From Humibacillus xanthopallidus (GTDB taxonomy: Bacteria; Actinomycetota; Actinomycetes; Actinomycetales; Dermatophilaceae), in assembly GCF_006716675.1 (NCBI RefSeq), contig NZ_VFPM01000004.1, forward strand, positions 124,001 to 188,000: a stretch of DNA of 64,000 nucleotides. The letters run 5' to 3'. Below, one piece after another: positions 7,912 through 17,333 of the stretch. A model generated the notes under the pieces. That model was given only the letters and a program-made list of their open reading frames with translations. It was not told the DNA's origin and searched no databases. Made by a program: the position numbers and the translations under genes. The first letter of the stretch is position 1, and every line of letters begins with the position of its first letter.

Positions 7912-8520
7912 ATGACCGAGACCCTCATGCACGGCCCGCTCGACGACCAGCTGTCGATGCAGCTGCTCCACCAGCGGATCATCGTCCTCGGCGCCGAGGT
8001 GGACGACCCGATCGCCAACCGGATCACCGCCCAGCTCCTCCTGCTCTCGGCCCGTGACCCGCGGGCCGACATCAGCCTCTACGTCAACAGCCCCGGAGGG
8101 TCGGTGACCGCGGGCCTCGCGATCTACGACACCATGCGGGTCATCCCCAACGACGTCTCCACTCTCGCAGTGGGATTCGCTGCCTCGATGGGCCAGTTCC
8201 TGCTCGGGGCAGGCACGCCCGGCAAGCGCTTCGCGCTGCCAAACGCGCGGATCATGATGCATCAGCCCTCTGCGGGCATCCAGGGCACGGCGGCCGACGT
8301 CGAGGTGCAGGCCGCCAACCTCAAGGCGATCAAGCAGCGCGTCAACGAGCTCCAGTCGGAGCACACGGGCCAGACGGTCGAGCAGATCACCCGCGACAGC
8401 GAGCGCGACCGCTGGTTCAGCGCTGCTGAAGCGGCGGCATACGGCATCGTCGACCACGTCGTCGCGTCGCTCGCGGACGTGCGTCCGGCGGGGGTCGAGC
8501 GGAAGGTGGGCCTGCGATGA
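7912..8520 (+). CDS. clpP: ATP-dependent Clp protease proteolytic subunit, first of a pair
   Basis: The protein has 202 residues. It has the ClpP fold with YVNSPGGSVTAGLAIYD, the catalytic serine in FAASMGQFLL, the histidine in MMHQPSAG, and the aspartate region SERDRWFSAAEA. ClpP subunits form a barrel in the cytoplasm that is fed by Clp ATPases. No clpX or tig gene is adjacent, so this is probably an additional pair, like clpP3P4 of Streptomyces, rather than the housekeeping locus. I preferred ATG 7912 by homology of the MTETLMHGP start; ATG 7891 is also in frame. It overlaps the next clpP by 4 bases. Confidence 0.92.
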   Translation: MTETLMHGPLDDQLSMQLLHQRIIVLGAEVDDPIANRITAQLLLLSARDPRADISLYVNSPGGSVTAGLAIYDTMRVIPNDVSTLAVGFAASMGQFLLGAGTPGKRFALPNARIMMHQPSAGIQGTAADVEVQAANLKAIKQRVNELQSEHTGQTVEQITRDSERDRWFSAAEAAAYGIVDHVVASLADVRPAGVERKVGLR

Positions 8521-9128
8521 GCAGCTACACGATCCCCTACGTCATCGAGAAGACCCCGGCCGGCGAGCGCAGCTTCGACATCTACAGCAGGCTCCTCCAG
8601 GAACGGATCATCTTCGTCGGCACCGAGATCGACGACGGGGTCGCCAACGTCGTCATGGCCCAGCTGCTGCACCTGGCGGACGTGGCGCCCGACCGGGAGG
8701 TCTCCCTCTACGTCAACAGCCCCGGTGGCTCGTTCACCGCGCTCATGGCGATCTACGACACGATGCAGTTCGTGCCGACGCCGGTCGCGACCTACTGCCT
8801 CGGGCAGGCGGCGTCGGCGGCCGCGGTGCTGCTCGCTGCCGGCGAGCCGGGGCGGCGCTTCGCCCTGCGGCACTCGCGGGTGCTGCTCCACCAGCCGTCG
8901 GCCGGCGGCCAGGGCACGGTGAGCGACCTCGCCCTGCAGGCCGACGAGCTGCTCCGCGTGCGCGCGCAGGTCGAGGAGGTGCTGAGCCGGCACACGGGTC
9001 GCAGCGTGGCGCAGCTGCGGGCCGACACCGACCGCGACAAGGTGCTCACCGCCGCGCAGGCCGTCACCTTCGGGATCGTCGACCACGTCGTCGAGCGAGC
9101 CGCCGAGGCCCAGGTGGCGCCGGGCTGA
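8517..9128 (+). CDS. clpP: ATP-dependent Clp protease proteolytic subunit, second of the pair
   Basis: The protein has 203 residues. Its start ATGA overlaps the previous clpP stop, so the two are translated together in the equal amounts needed for a mixed ClpP barrel. The catalytic serine lies in CLGQAASAAAVLL, the histidine in VLLHQPSAGGQG, and the aspartate in the RADTDRDKV block. The amino terminus (SSYTIPYVIEKTPAGERSFD) is longer than in the first subunit and resembles ClpP2/ClpP4 types, in which mature subunits are processed. Together with the CGC-N5-GCG site and the regulator at 11504-11920 it forms a likely regulon. Confidence 0.92.
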   Translation: MSSYTIPYVIEKTPAGERSFDIYSRLLQERIIFVGTEIDDGVANVVMAQLLHLADVAPDREVSLYVNSPGGSFTALMAIYDTMQFVPTPVATYCLGQAASAAAVLLAAGEPGRRFALRHSRVLLHQPSAGGQGTVSDLALQADELLRVRAQVEEVLSRHTGRSVAQLRADTDRDKVLTAAQAVTFGIVDHVVERAAEAQVAPG

Positions 9129-9354
9129 CCGTGCGCCGAGGTGCGAGGCGACGCGTCGACGGGGTGCTGCGTTCGGGGGACAGCGACGAGCAGGTGGTGC
9201 AAGATTTCCTGTGAACGGCCGAGAGACCCGTCGCCGAGGGCCTTCCCAGACGTCCAGTCGACAACAGTCCTCGTTCCCTCCTCGGCGCACCGTCGCCTCG
9301 CGACTCGGGTATCGATGCCCCGTGGACGGGATCCACCTCCTCGAAAGGGAGACC

Positions 9355-11439
9355 ATGGATAGTTCACGCAGGTCGCGCCTCCGGCGCATCAGCTCCATCA
9401 CCGTCCCCGTCCTCGCGCTCGCCGCTCTCGGCATGTCGGGGACCCAGGCACAGGCGGAACCGGGCGCTTCAGCGCGGCTCGTCGGCACCTCGACGGCCAC
9501 GACCGGGGCGTTCACCCCCTCGGGCGAGGGTGACGTCACCCAGGCGGAGTTCGTCGGTGAGACGGACGACGAGGCCGCTGGGCCCACCTACTCCGGCACC
9601 ATCACCGACCGCAGCCTGTCGAACGGTCACAGCAGCGGCAGGAGCATCGGGGTGAAGAGCGGCGCCAGGGCCAAGTCCAACCCCGCGCTGAAGGGCTCCT
9701 TCGAGGGCCTCAACCTCTACCAGCAGCGGTATGCGCGTGGCGGGAACCAGTTCACCGTCGAGCCCCCCGACCAGGCCCTCTGCGTCGGCAACGGCCACGT
9801 CCTCGAGGCGGTCAACGACGTGCTCAACGTCTATGACACGTCGGGCGCCTCCGTGCTGCCGGACAACACGGCCAGCAACATCGTGGCCGGCTACCCGAGG
9901 GACGTCCACCACGCGGTCGACCTCAACTCGTTCTTCGGCTACGGACCGGCGATCAACCGCTCGACGGGTGTGCGGGCCCAGAGCATCACCGACCCCGTCT
10001 GCCTCTTCGACGCAGCCACGCAGCGCTTCTTCGTCGCCGTGCTCACCCTGGAGACGCTGCCGAGCGGCGCGCTCACGCTCGAGAACCACATCGACATGGC
10101 GGTCAGCCAGACCGCGAGCCCGACGGGCGCGTGGAACATCTACCGGTTCGACGTGACGAACGACGGCACGAACACCGGTGGCGTCAACCCCGGCCCCTAC
10201 CTCGGCGACTATCCGCACATCGGGGCCGACGCGAACGGCGTCTACATCACGACGAACGCCTACCCGTGGAATGCCAACGGCTTCGCGGGCGCGCAGATCT
10301 ACGCCCTTCCCAAGGCCCAGCTGGCCACCGGGGCGCCGAGCGTGTCGGTGACCCACCTCGACACGTCCGGCATGGTGGCGGCGCCGAGCGACGCCGGCGC
10401 CACGCAGCCGGGCTTCACCGTCTGGCCGGCGCAGTCGCCGGGGACGACCTCGTTCGAGACGGCGGCAGGGGGCACGGAGTACTTCCTCAGCTCCAACGCG
10501 GCCGACGAGGCAACGCATCCCACGGCGGGCACGGGAGGCACCTACGAGTCGAGCCAGGTCGTCGTCTGGGCCCTGACGAACACGTCGTCGCTCAACACGT
10601 CCAGCCCGGCCGTCTCCCTGAGCGCCAAGGTGCTCGGCTCCGAGGCGTACGCCATCCCGCCCAAGGCGCAGCAGCCGGGCGCGGGCACGGCTCCCACCAC
10701 CGCGACGCCACAGGGCCACTGCATCAACGACACGACGACCGCGACGATCGCGGGCGTCGGGTGCTGGAGGCTCCTCGTGGGTGCCAGCGCGCACAACGAG
10801 GTGGTCTCCAGGCCCGACTCGAACGACACCCGCATGCAGCAGGTGATGTACGCCAACGGCAAGCTGTGGGGTGCCCTCGACACGGCGCTCAACCCTGAGG
10901 GTGGAGCGCAGCGGGCCGGCATCGCGTGGTTCATCGTCAAGCCGTCGATGGCAACCGGTTCCCTCACGGCGAAGATGGCCCTGCAGGGCTACCTCGGGAG
11001 GGCCGGGGCTGACCTCACCTACCCCGCGATCGGAGTCACCCCGAGCGGCCGTGGGGTGATGGCGTTTAGCTACACGGACGGCGACACGTTCCCGAGCGCG
11101 GCGTACGCCCCGATCGACGCCCTCGTGGGGGCCGGTCCGATCTCCATCGCGGCGCAGGGCGCGGCCACCGATGACGGCTTCACGAGCTACAAGGCCCAGG
11201 TCGGCAACCCGCCTCGCACCCGCTGGGGCGACTACAGCGCCGCGGCGGTCGACGGCTCCTCGGTGTGGATCGCGAGCGAGTACGTCGCCCACGCCTGTGA
11301 CTACACCACGTGGGGCGGCCCGTTCTTCGGCGGCTCGGGCGACAACCTGCTCGGCACCTGTGCGGGAGCGAGCCATGGCCCGGGCCTTCGCACGGCACTC
11401 GGCAACTGGTCCACGCGGGTGAGCCACCTGACGCCGTAG
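9355..11439 (+). CDS. Large exported protein of unknown function
   Basis: The protein has 694 residues. A Sec-type signal peptide (basic SSRRSRLRRIS, then a hydrophobic VPVLALAALGMSG and AQAEP) indicates export. AAAGGGAGACC precedes ATG 9355. The mature part has repeated Gly/Asp/Asn-rich strands such as PGPYLGDYPHIGADANGVYI, FVAVLTLETLPSG and RWGDYSAAAVDGSSVWIASEYV. These look like beta-propeller blades (BNR-like), and paired cysteines suggest extracellular disulfides. I do not recognise a named family. It stands alone between the clpP pair and the convergent regulator gene, with a shared terminator after it. Confidence 0.75.
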   Translation: MDSSRRSRLRRISSITVPVLALAALGMSGTQAQAEPGASARLVGTSTATTGAFTPSGEGDVTQAEFVGETDDEAAGPTYSGTITDRSLSNGHSSGRSIGVKSGARAKSNPALKGSFEGLNLYQQRYARGGNQFTVEPPDQALCVGNGHVLEAVNDVLNVYDTSGASVLPDNTASNIVAGYPRDVHHAVDLNSFFGYGPAINRSTGVRAQSITDPVCLFDAATQRFFVAVLTLETLPSGALTLENHIDMAVSQTASPTGAWNIYRFDVTNDGTNTGGVNPGPYLGDYPHIGADANGVYITTNAYPWNANGFAGAQIYALPKAQLATGAPSVSVTHLDTSGMVAAPSDAGATQPGFTVWPAQSPGTTSFETAAGGTEYFLSSNAADEATHPTAGTGGTYESSQVVVWALTNTSSLNTSSPAVSLSAKVLGSEAYAIPPKAQQPGAGTAPTTATPQGHCINDTTTATIAGVGCWRLLVGASAHNEVVSRPDSNDTRMQQVMYANGKLWGALDTALNPEGGAQRAGIAWFIVKPSMATGSLTAKMALQGYLGRAGADLTYPAIGVTPSGRGVMAFSYTDGDTFPSAAYAPIDALVGAGPISIAAQGAATDDGFTSYKAQVGNPPRTRWGDYSAAAVDGSSVWIASEYVAHACDYTTWGGPFFGGSGDNLLGTCAGASHGPGLRTALGNWSTRVSHLTP

Positions 11440-11457
11440 CACGGAGGGCTGCGCGGG

Positions 11458-11498
11458 CGAGCGGCGACGACGGCGGAGGGGCCCGTCGTCGCCGCTCG
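11458..11498. terminator. Bidirectional terminator between convergent genes
   Basis: A perfect 16-bp stem (11458-11473 with 11483-11498) and 9-nt loop lie between the stops of the exported-protein gene (11439) and the regulator gene (11504). The position serves both strands. Confidence 0.82.
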
Positions 11499-11503
11499 GT
11501 CAC

Positions 11504-11920
11504 CTACGCGGCCAGCAGCAGGGCCGGGCTGTCGATCTGCGTCGGGGGGGCGAGGTCACGCCCGGTCCGCCGGTCGGCCGCGTCGTCGGGTCGAGCGGCC
11601 GTGAGGTCGAGCACGACGCCCTCCTCGAGAGCCTCGACGGGCAGCGCCGCGAGGCCGCGGAGGTCGCGGTGCGCCGCGCCGACGAGCAGGGTGACGCTCG
11701 AGCCGAGGGCGACGCAGATCGCCTCGAGCACCTCCGACGACGGCTCCTTGAGCCCGCGCTCGACCTCGGAGAGATAGGCGAGGGAGACGCCGGCGCGGGC
11801 CGACACCTCCGCGAGGGTGCGCCCCTGCCGGGTGCGCAGACCGCGGAGCAGGCGGCCGTAGACCTCTCGGAGCAGCGGACGCCGCGGGCTGCGGGGGGAG
11901 GGGCGGGCAGTGGTGCTCAT
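11504..11920 (-). CDS. ClgR/PopR-type XRE regulator with a carboxyl-terminal LAA
   Basis: The protein has 138 residues. The helix-turn-helix GRTLAEVSARAGVSLAYLSEVERGLKEPSSEVLEAICVALG is the diagnostic block of actinobacterial ClgR and PopR, activators of clp genes. The protein ends ALLLAA. In Streptomyces, PopR and ClgR are degraded by ClpP, and terminal alanines of PopR are required; LAA is also the end of the SsrA tag. So this regulator should be a Clp substrate, giving negative feedback on the nearby clpP pair. A perfect 15-bp palindrome with the CGC-N5-GCG core lies 68 bases upstream of its start, suggesting autoregulation. The target assignment is inference. Confidence 0.82.
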   Translation of the reverse strand: MSTTARPSPRSPRRPLLREVYGRLLRGLRTRQGRTLAEVSARAGVSLAYLSEVERGLKEPSSEVLEAICVALGSSVTLLVGAAHRDLRGLAALPVEALEEGVVLDLTAARPDDAADRRTGRDLAPPTQIDSPALLLAA

Positions 11921-11987
11921 GGGACTCTCCGATCGTCGAGGCCCTCCCAGCGTCGCACGCGCCGTATGCCGTGGGGCCGGGTCCGCC

Positions 11988-12002
11988 TACGCCGTCGGCG
12001 TA
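11988..12002 (-). promoter_or_regulatory. ClgR/PopR-type box upstream of the regulator's own gene
   Basis: TACGCCGTCGGCGTA is a perfect 15-bp palindrome containing CGC-CGTCG-GCG. It is in the divergent region between the regulator gene (start 11920) and the ABC exporter (start 12139), so it could act on either. The matching site before the clpP pair supports assignment to the ClgR/PopR-like protein. Confidence 0.65.
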
Positions 12003-12050
12003 AGTGCCCTGCCGGCCCTCATGGCGGGACGGCCCCCACCCGAAACTATG

Positions 12051-12078
12051 TTGACGGCGTGCACACCGAACGTAGAGT
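12051..12078 (+). promoter_or_regulatory. Predicted sigma-70-type promoter of the ABC exporter
   Basis: TTGACG at 12051-12056 and TAGAGT at 12073-12078 are 16 bases apart, 60 bases before the ATPase start at 12139. This is one of the better -35/-10 pairs in the window, but it is unproven. Confidence 0.5.
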
Positions 12079-12138
12079 GTCAGTGGTCGTCCCTATCGTC
12101 GCCGAGACAGGGACCCCTCACTCTCGGGAGCACTCACC

Positions 12139-13184
<1,046 letters not shown>

Positions 13185-13188
<4 letters not shown>

Positions 13189-14039
13189 CCGACTCCGCAG
13201 TCCAGCAAGCCACCCGAGTGGCGCCGGCCGCCCCCCACGACTTCCAGCCCCCGGGCTTCGTCCGCCAGGTCACGACGATGGTCTGGCGCAGCCTCAAGCA
13301 CATCAAGCGCCAGCCCGAGATGCTCACCGACGTCACCATCCAGCCGGTGATGTTCGTCCTGCTCTTCGCCTTCGTCTTCGGCGGGTCGATCGTCATCCCC
13401 GGCTTCATCTACCGGGAGTGGCTCATGCCCGGGATCATGGCCCAGACGATGGCCTTCTCCGCCTTCATCGTCGCGATCGGCCTCAACATGGACCTCGGCA
13501 AGGGCATCATCGACCGGTTCCGCTCGCTGCCGATCTCCCGGGGGTCGGTGCTCGTCGGGCGCAGCATCTACAGCATCATCCACTCGAGCATCGGCATCTT
13601 CGTCATGTCCGTGACGGGTCTGGCGATCGGCTGGCGCATCCACAACGGCGTCGGAAAGGCACTGCTCGCCTTCGGGCTGCTGCTGCTCTTCGGCTTCGCG
13701 ATGATCTGGGTGGGCATCCTCGTCGGCTCGTCGATGCGCTCGCCGGAGGCTGTCAACGGGCTGATGTTCACGACGATCTTTCCCATCACCTTCCTCGCGA
13801 ACACCTTCGCGCCGACCGTCGGCATGGCGAGCTGGCTGCGCACCCTCGCCGAGTGGAACCCGATCAGCGCTCTGGTGCAGGCCATGCGTGAGCTGTGGGG
13901 CAACGGGCCCGCGGCGCTGCCGGACGCGGCCCTCCCGTTGCACTACCCGGTCCTCACGACGGTGCTCTGGTCGGTCGCGATCACGGCGGTGGTGGCTCCC
14001 CTGGCCGTGCGGGCGTTCATCCGCCGCACGACCGACTGA
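13185..14039 (+). CDS. DrrB-like ABC exporter permease
   Basis: The protein has 284 residues. After a Pro-rich amino terminus and the RSLKHIKRQPEMLTDV amphipathic segment it has six hydrophobic helices. DRFRSLPISRGSVLVGR is the cytoplasmic coupling-loop motif of ABC2 membrane proteins, and the LAEWNPISALVQAMRELW block near the end is typical of DrrB. The ATG at 13185 overlaps the ATPase stop as ATGA. Together the two proteins should form a 2+2 exporter in the cytoplasmic membrane. Confidence 0.9.
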
Positions 14040-14052
14040 GTCCGGCGCCGGG

Positions 14053-14463
14053 TCAGGCCCCGCCGGGCAGCTCGTACTCGACGTCCAGGAAATGCGTGCC
14101 GTCGGCATCGATGCGCAGGCGCACGGTCCCGGTGATGCCGGCGAGCTCCGCGGTGCCGCTCTCGGGAACGATGACGCCGTACTCGTTGAAGCGGTCCGTG
14201 CCGCTGGTCGACGCGGCGTGCGCGAAGGCGAAGGCCCCTCGCCGGCCGTCGACCGTGCCCTCGAAGGACTCCAGGGCGACGTAGGTGCCGACGCCGCGCT
14301 CCTGGTCGAAGGCCGACGTGAACTGGGTGACGCTGCGACCTGCCAAGTCCCCCGCATACGTCTTGGTCATCCGCAGGTGGCCGCTCGGCAGTCCCGTCGC
14401 GATGGCGGGGGCGTAGTCGGTCACGTCGACGTCGGAGGTCGTGAAGGTGCAGGTGCTGAGCAT
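14053..14463 (-). CDS. DUF3224 domain protein
   Basis: The protein has 136 residues. The sequence MTKTYAGDLAGRSVTQFTSAF followed by GVGTYVALESFEGTVDGRRGAF and a terminal VRLRIDADGTHFLDVEYELP matches the DUF3224 beta-barrel family (allene oxide cyclase-like fold). The start is not firm: ATG 14463 begins the conserved domain, and upstream in-frame codons would add a low-complexity leader. No function is established for the family. The gene converges on the ABC permease and is divergent from the DUF4118 gene. Confidence 0.7.
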   Translation of the reverse strand: MLSTCTFTTSDVDVTDYAPAIATGLPSGHLRMTKTYAGDLAGRSVTQFTSAFDQERGVGTYVALESFEGTVDGRRGAFAFAHAASTSGTDRFNEYGVIVPESGTAELAGITGTVRLRIDADGTHFLDVEYELPGGA

Positions 14464-14576
14464 GGGCGCGACGCCAGCGGCACCCACCCCGGCGGGATAG
14501 AACGTTCCCGTCAAGATCACGTCAGAGTCTGGGCGAAAGCTCGTCACGGCCGTTCGGGCGGGTGTGTGCTGGGAGC

Positions 14577-15350
14577 ATGACGAGGAACTGGCTGGCTGAC
14601 CACCGGGCGTGGGCACGCTGGGCCGCGGCTCTGCTGCCGGTTGCCGTGGGTGCGGTGCTCGCCCTGCTGCGCGACAGCCTGGACCAGAGCACGGCGGCGA
14701 TGGTCCTCGTCCTCACGGTGGTGGCCGCCGCTGCCACGGGCGACCGGATCTGCGGAGTCCTCGCCGCGCTGACGGCTGCGGGCAGCTTCGACTTCTTCCT
14801 CACCGAGCCCTACTACTCGTTCTCGATCCACCAGAGCGGCGACCTCGAGCTCGCGATCGTCCTCGTCGTCGTAGGACTCGCCGTCACGGAGATCGCGCTC
14901 TGGGGTCGTCGCCAGCAGGCCGCCGCCCTCCGCCGCGACGGCTACATCCAGGGCTTGACCCATCTGCTCGACCTGCCGCCGGACACGAGCGAGGCGGCCC
15001 GGGCCGAGGCGATCTCGGCTGCCATCACCCACACCCTCGGAGCCGACCGGAGCGAGTGGGTGGCTGCCCACCCGTCCGAGCTCGACGCCGTCGTCGACGC
15101 CGACGGTGACGTGCTCGTCGGCGGGCGACCGCTCGCCGTGGCGCGTTCGGGTCTCCCCACGGAGGCGTGCACCGCTGTGCCGGTGGCTCGCAACGGTATG
15201 CCGCTCGGTCACTTCCGCGTCGTCGCCTCGACTCACGTCGTGCGCCCGACCCGGGAGCAGCTGCGGGTGGCCGTGCTGCTGGCCGACCGGATGACCGATG
15301 TCGAGTCCGTGCCGGCCCTGCCGCCACCACCGGAGGCGACTCTCCGCTGA
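14577..15350 (+). CDS. DUF4118 (KdpD-like) membrane sensor without a kinase domain
   Basis: The protein has 257 residues. Four closely packed hydrophobic helices with VAAAATGDRICGVLAALTAAGSFDFF and TEPYYSF match the DUF4118 membrane module of KdpD-type histidine kinases. A soluble stretch of about 130 residues follows, with a GAF-like look (LGHFRVVASTHVVRPTREQLRVAVLLADR), but no dimerisation histidine or ATPase domain is present, and the gene stops at 15350 before a terminator. No response regulator is adjacent. It may be a stand-alone sensor or partner for a kinase encoded elsewhere. The ATG at 14577 has GGGAG upstream. Confidence 0.75.
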   Translation: MTRNWLADHRAWARWAAALLPVAVGAVLALLRDSLDQSTAAMVLVLTVVAAAATGDRICGVLAALTAAGSFDFFLTEPYYSFSIHQSGDLELAIVLVVVGLAVTEIALWGRRQQAAALRRDGYIQGLTHLLDLPPDTSEAARAEAISAAITHTLGADRSEWVAAHPSELDAVVDADGDVLVGGRPLAVARSGLPTEACTAVPVARNGMPLGHFRVVASTHVVRPTREQLRVAVLLADRMTDVESVPALPPPPEATLR

Positions 15351-15352
15351 TG

Positions 15353-15379
15353 GGGCTGAGTCACGGTACGACTCAGCCC
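15353..15379 (+). terminator. Terminator after the DUF4118 gene
   Basis: A perfect 10-bp stem (15353-15362 with 15370-15379) with a 7-nt loop begins 2 bases after the TGA at 15348-15350. It may also serve the convergent protease gene ending at 15439. Confidence 0.72.
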
Positions 15380-15438
15380 AGAGGGGGCGGCTCCCCGGGC
15401 TCGGCCGTTCTGCTGCGGGGCCCGGTGTTCGTCGCCGG

Positions 15439-16329
15439 TCAGTCGACCGTCTGGTAGAGCGTCTGCTCGACGGTGCCGAAGTACGGGCCGTACATGACGT
15501 TCTTCTCGCCGCGGTAGCCGAACGAGTTGAGCGAGTTGAGATAGCCGCCCGTGATCCAGCCTCCACCGGACGAACCGCCCGTCATGCTGCACGGCAGCCG
15601 GTTGTCGGTCGAGCCCCTCGTGTCCTTCGTCGTGGGGCCGGAGCAGCGCCAGAGCGTCTGGCCGTCATAGGGCGTTGCCGCAGGGTAGCCGTAGGCGTCG
15701 AAGGTGAGGTTGTAGCCCTTGTTGAACGCGATGGGGTACGAGCTCCCCACGGCTCCCACGAGGGTCTTTCCGCTCAGGGTGTTCATCGTGGCGAACCCGA
15801 TGTCGTGGTTGAAGTCCCCACTCGTGCGCCATTCGTCCGTTGTCACCAGGCTCTTCGCCGTGAAGGTGCCGTAGGGGCGGTTGCCGTTCTCGTACTTCGG
15901 CACGAAAACGAAGTTCGTCACGTAGGCGCCGGGGCCCTCGTTGACGCAGTGGCCGGCCGTCGTCACGAGCGAGCCCGTGGAGCTCGCGGTGACCGTGCCG
16001 GAGCACACGTAGTTGAGGCCCTTCTCCGTGAAGAAGACCTTTCCGAACAGCGGGCTCGCGGGCACCTGGACCGCCGTGGCGCTCCCACCTCCGGTGCCGG
16101 GCTTGCCCTTCCGGGGCACGTAGACGTTCTCCCGCGGGATGGCGCTCTTCATCCGTGCCGAGGTCCAGTAGTCGGTGACCCGGCGCTGCTCCGCCAGCGT
16201 CGTTGCGGCAGCGTGCGGCTCGGGCCCCGAGGCCCGATCCGTGCCCACCGCTCCCGACGGCGCCGCGAGCGTGAGGGCCAGCGCCGCAGCGGACACGGCT
16301 GACGTGGCAAGGGCGGTGAAGATGCGCAT
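15439..16329 (-). CDS. Secreted trypsin-like serine protease
   Basis: The protein has 296 residues. A Sec signal peptide (MRIFTALATSAVSAAALALTLAAPSGA) is preceded by a GGAGG ribosome site. A pro-region of about 65 residues comes before the catalytic domain. The triad is visible: histidine in VTTAGHC, aspartate in FNHDIGFATM and serine in SMTGGSSGGGW. Cysteines flank the active-site regions (VCSGT with GHC; RCSG with LPCS), consistent with extracellular disulfides. It resembles actinobacterial S1-family secreted peptidases (V8/trypsin-like) that are activated by pro-peptide removal. The substrate is unknown. Confidence 0.87.
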   Translation of the reverse strand: MRIFTALATSAVSAAALALTLAAPSGAVGTDRASGPEPHAAATTLAEQRRVTDYWTSARMKSAIPRENVYVPRKGKPGTGGGSATAVQVPASPLFGKVFFTEKGLNYVCSGTVTASSTGSLVTTAGHCVNEGPGAYVTNFVFVPKYENGNRPYGTFTAKSLVTTDEWRTSGDFNHDIGFATMNTLSGKTLVGAVGSSYPIAFNKGYNLTFDAYGYPAATPYDGQTLWRCSGPTTKDTRGSTDNRLPCSMTGGSSGGGWITGGYLNSLNSFGYRGEKNVMYGPYFGTVEQTLYQTVD

Positions 16330-16402
16330 GATCCTCCTCTGGATGCGGCCACCGGACTGGCCCCCGACCGGTGGGTCACCTTCACGGTAGGCCGCTCCGG
16401 CG

Positions 16403-16416
16403 CCTGACGGGTCAGG
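16403..16416. repeat. Short perfect inverted repeat upstream of the protease gene
   Basis: CCTGACGGGTCAGG has two 6-bp arms around GG. It is 74 bases upstream of the protease start and 35 bases past the stop of the endonuclease gene, both on the minus strand. It may be an operator or a weak hairpin. There is no further support. Confidence 0.3.
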
Positions 16417-16451
16417 TTCCGCGAAGGTGCGCCCGTGGTGCCCGTCCGGGG

Positions 16452-17249
16452 TCAGCCGACCTGGGACCGCAGCCAGGCGATGTCGGCCGCTTGTCCGTCG
16501 AGGCCGCCCGGGGTCTCACACACGACAGGAGCGCCCGCAGCCCTGACGAGAGCGGCGACGGCCGCACCGTCGAGCGTGCCCGAGCCGAAGTTCGTGTGGC
16601 GGTCGGCGCCCGAGCCGGCCTCGTCGCGGGAGTCGTTGGCGTGGATGAGGTCGATGCGTCCGGTGATCGCCCGGATGTCGTCGACGACGGTGCCGAGGTC
16701 GAGCCCACCTGCGAAGGCGTGGCACGTGTCGAGGCAGAAGCCGACGTCCTCGATGCCCGAAGCCGTCGAGATGGCGTCCCACAGGCGCGCGATCGCCTCG
16801 AGCCGGCGGGCCATGGCGTTGTCGCCTCCGGCCGTGTTCTCGATGAGCAGCGGCACCGCGAGGTCGAGCCCGTCGATGCACTTGCGCCAGTTGTCGAAGC
16901 CCGTGGCGGCGTCCTCGTCGACGCCGAGGTGGCCGCCGTGCACGATGACACCCTTGGCGCCGATCTCGGCGGCCGCGGTGAGGTGCTGCTGGAGCAGCTT
17001 GCGCCCGGGGATGCGGATGCGGTTGTTGAGGCTGGCCACGTTGATGGGGTAGGGCGCGTGGACGTAGAGGTCGATCCCCGCGGCCTCGGCGTCGGCCCGC
17101 AGCGCGGCGGCGCCGGCGGCATACCGCACCACGGGGCCCTTGTAGCTCTGAGGGTCGCCGAGGAAGAACTGCGACAGGGTGGCGCCACGCGCCTGCGCCT
17201 CCGCGATCGGGTCCTCCTGGTCGACGTGCGATCCGATGTGCAGGGCCAT
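16452..17249 (-). CDS. nfo: Endonuclease IV (deoxyribonuclease IV, AP endonuclease)
   Basis: The protein has 265 residues, the usual length. The zinc-ligand set of the Nfo TIM barrel is visible in order: HAPYPINVAS, VIVHGGHLG, LLIENTAGG, VGFCLDTCHAFAGG, IDLIHANDSRDEAGSGADRHTNFGSG and PVVCETPGG. It cleaves DNA 5' to abasic sites in base-excision repair in the cytoplasm. The ATG at 17249 starts ALHIGSHV, the conserved first strand. The gene stands alone and is divergent from the DUF4395 gene. Confidence 0.92.
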   Translation of the reverse strand: MALHIGSHVDQEDPIAEAQARGATLSQFFLGDPQSYKGPVVRYAAGAAALRADAEAAGIDLYVHAPYPINVASLNNRIRIPGRKLLQQHLTAAAEIGAKGVIVHGGHLGVDEDAATGFDNWRKCIDGLDLAVPLLIENTAGGDNAMARRLEAIARLWDAISTASGIEDVGFCLDTCHAFAGGLDLGTVVDDIRAITGRIDLIHANDSRDEAGSGADRHTNFGSGTLDGAAVAALVRAAGAPVVCETPGGLDGQAADIAWLRSQVG

Positions 17250-17333
17250 GGACGACAGCGTAGGCCCGCCGTCCGACGCCCACGGCACGGGACGAGCATC
17301 CGGATGTCGAACGGGATTGGATAAGGCAGGGTT

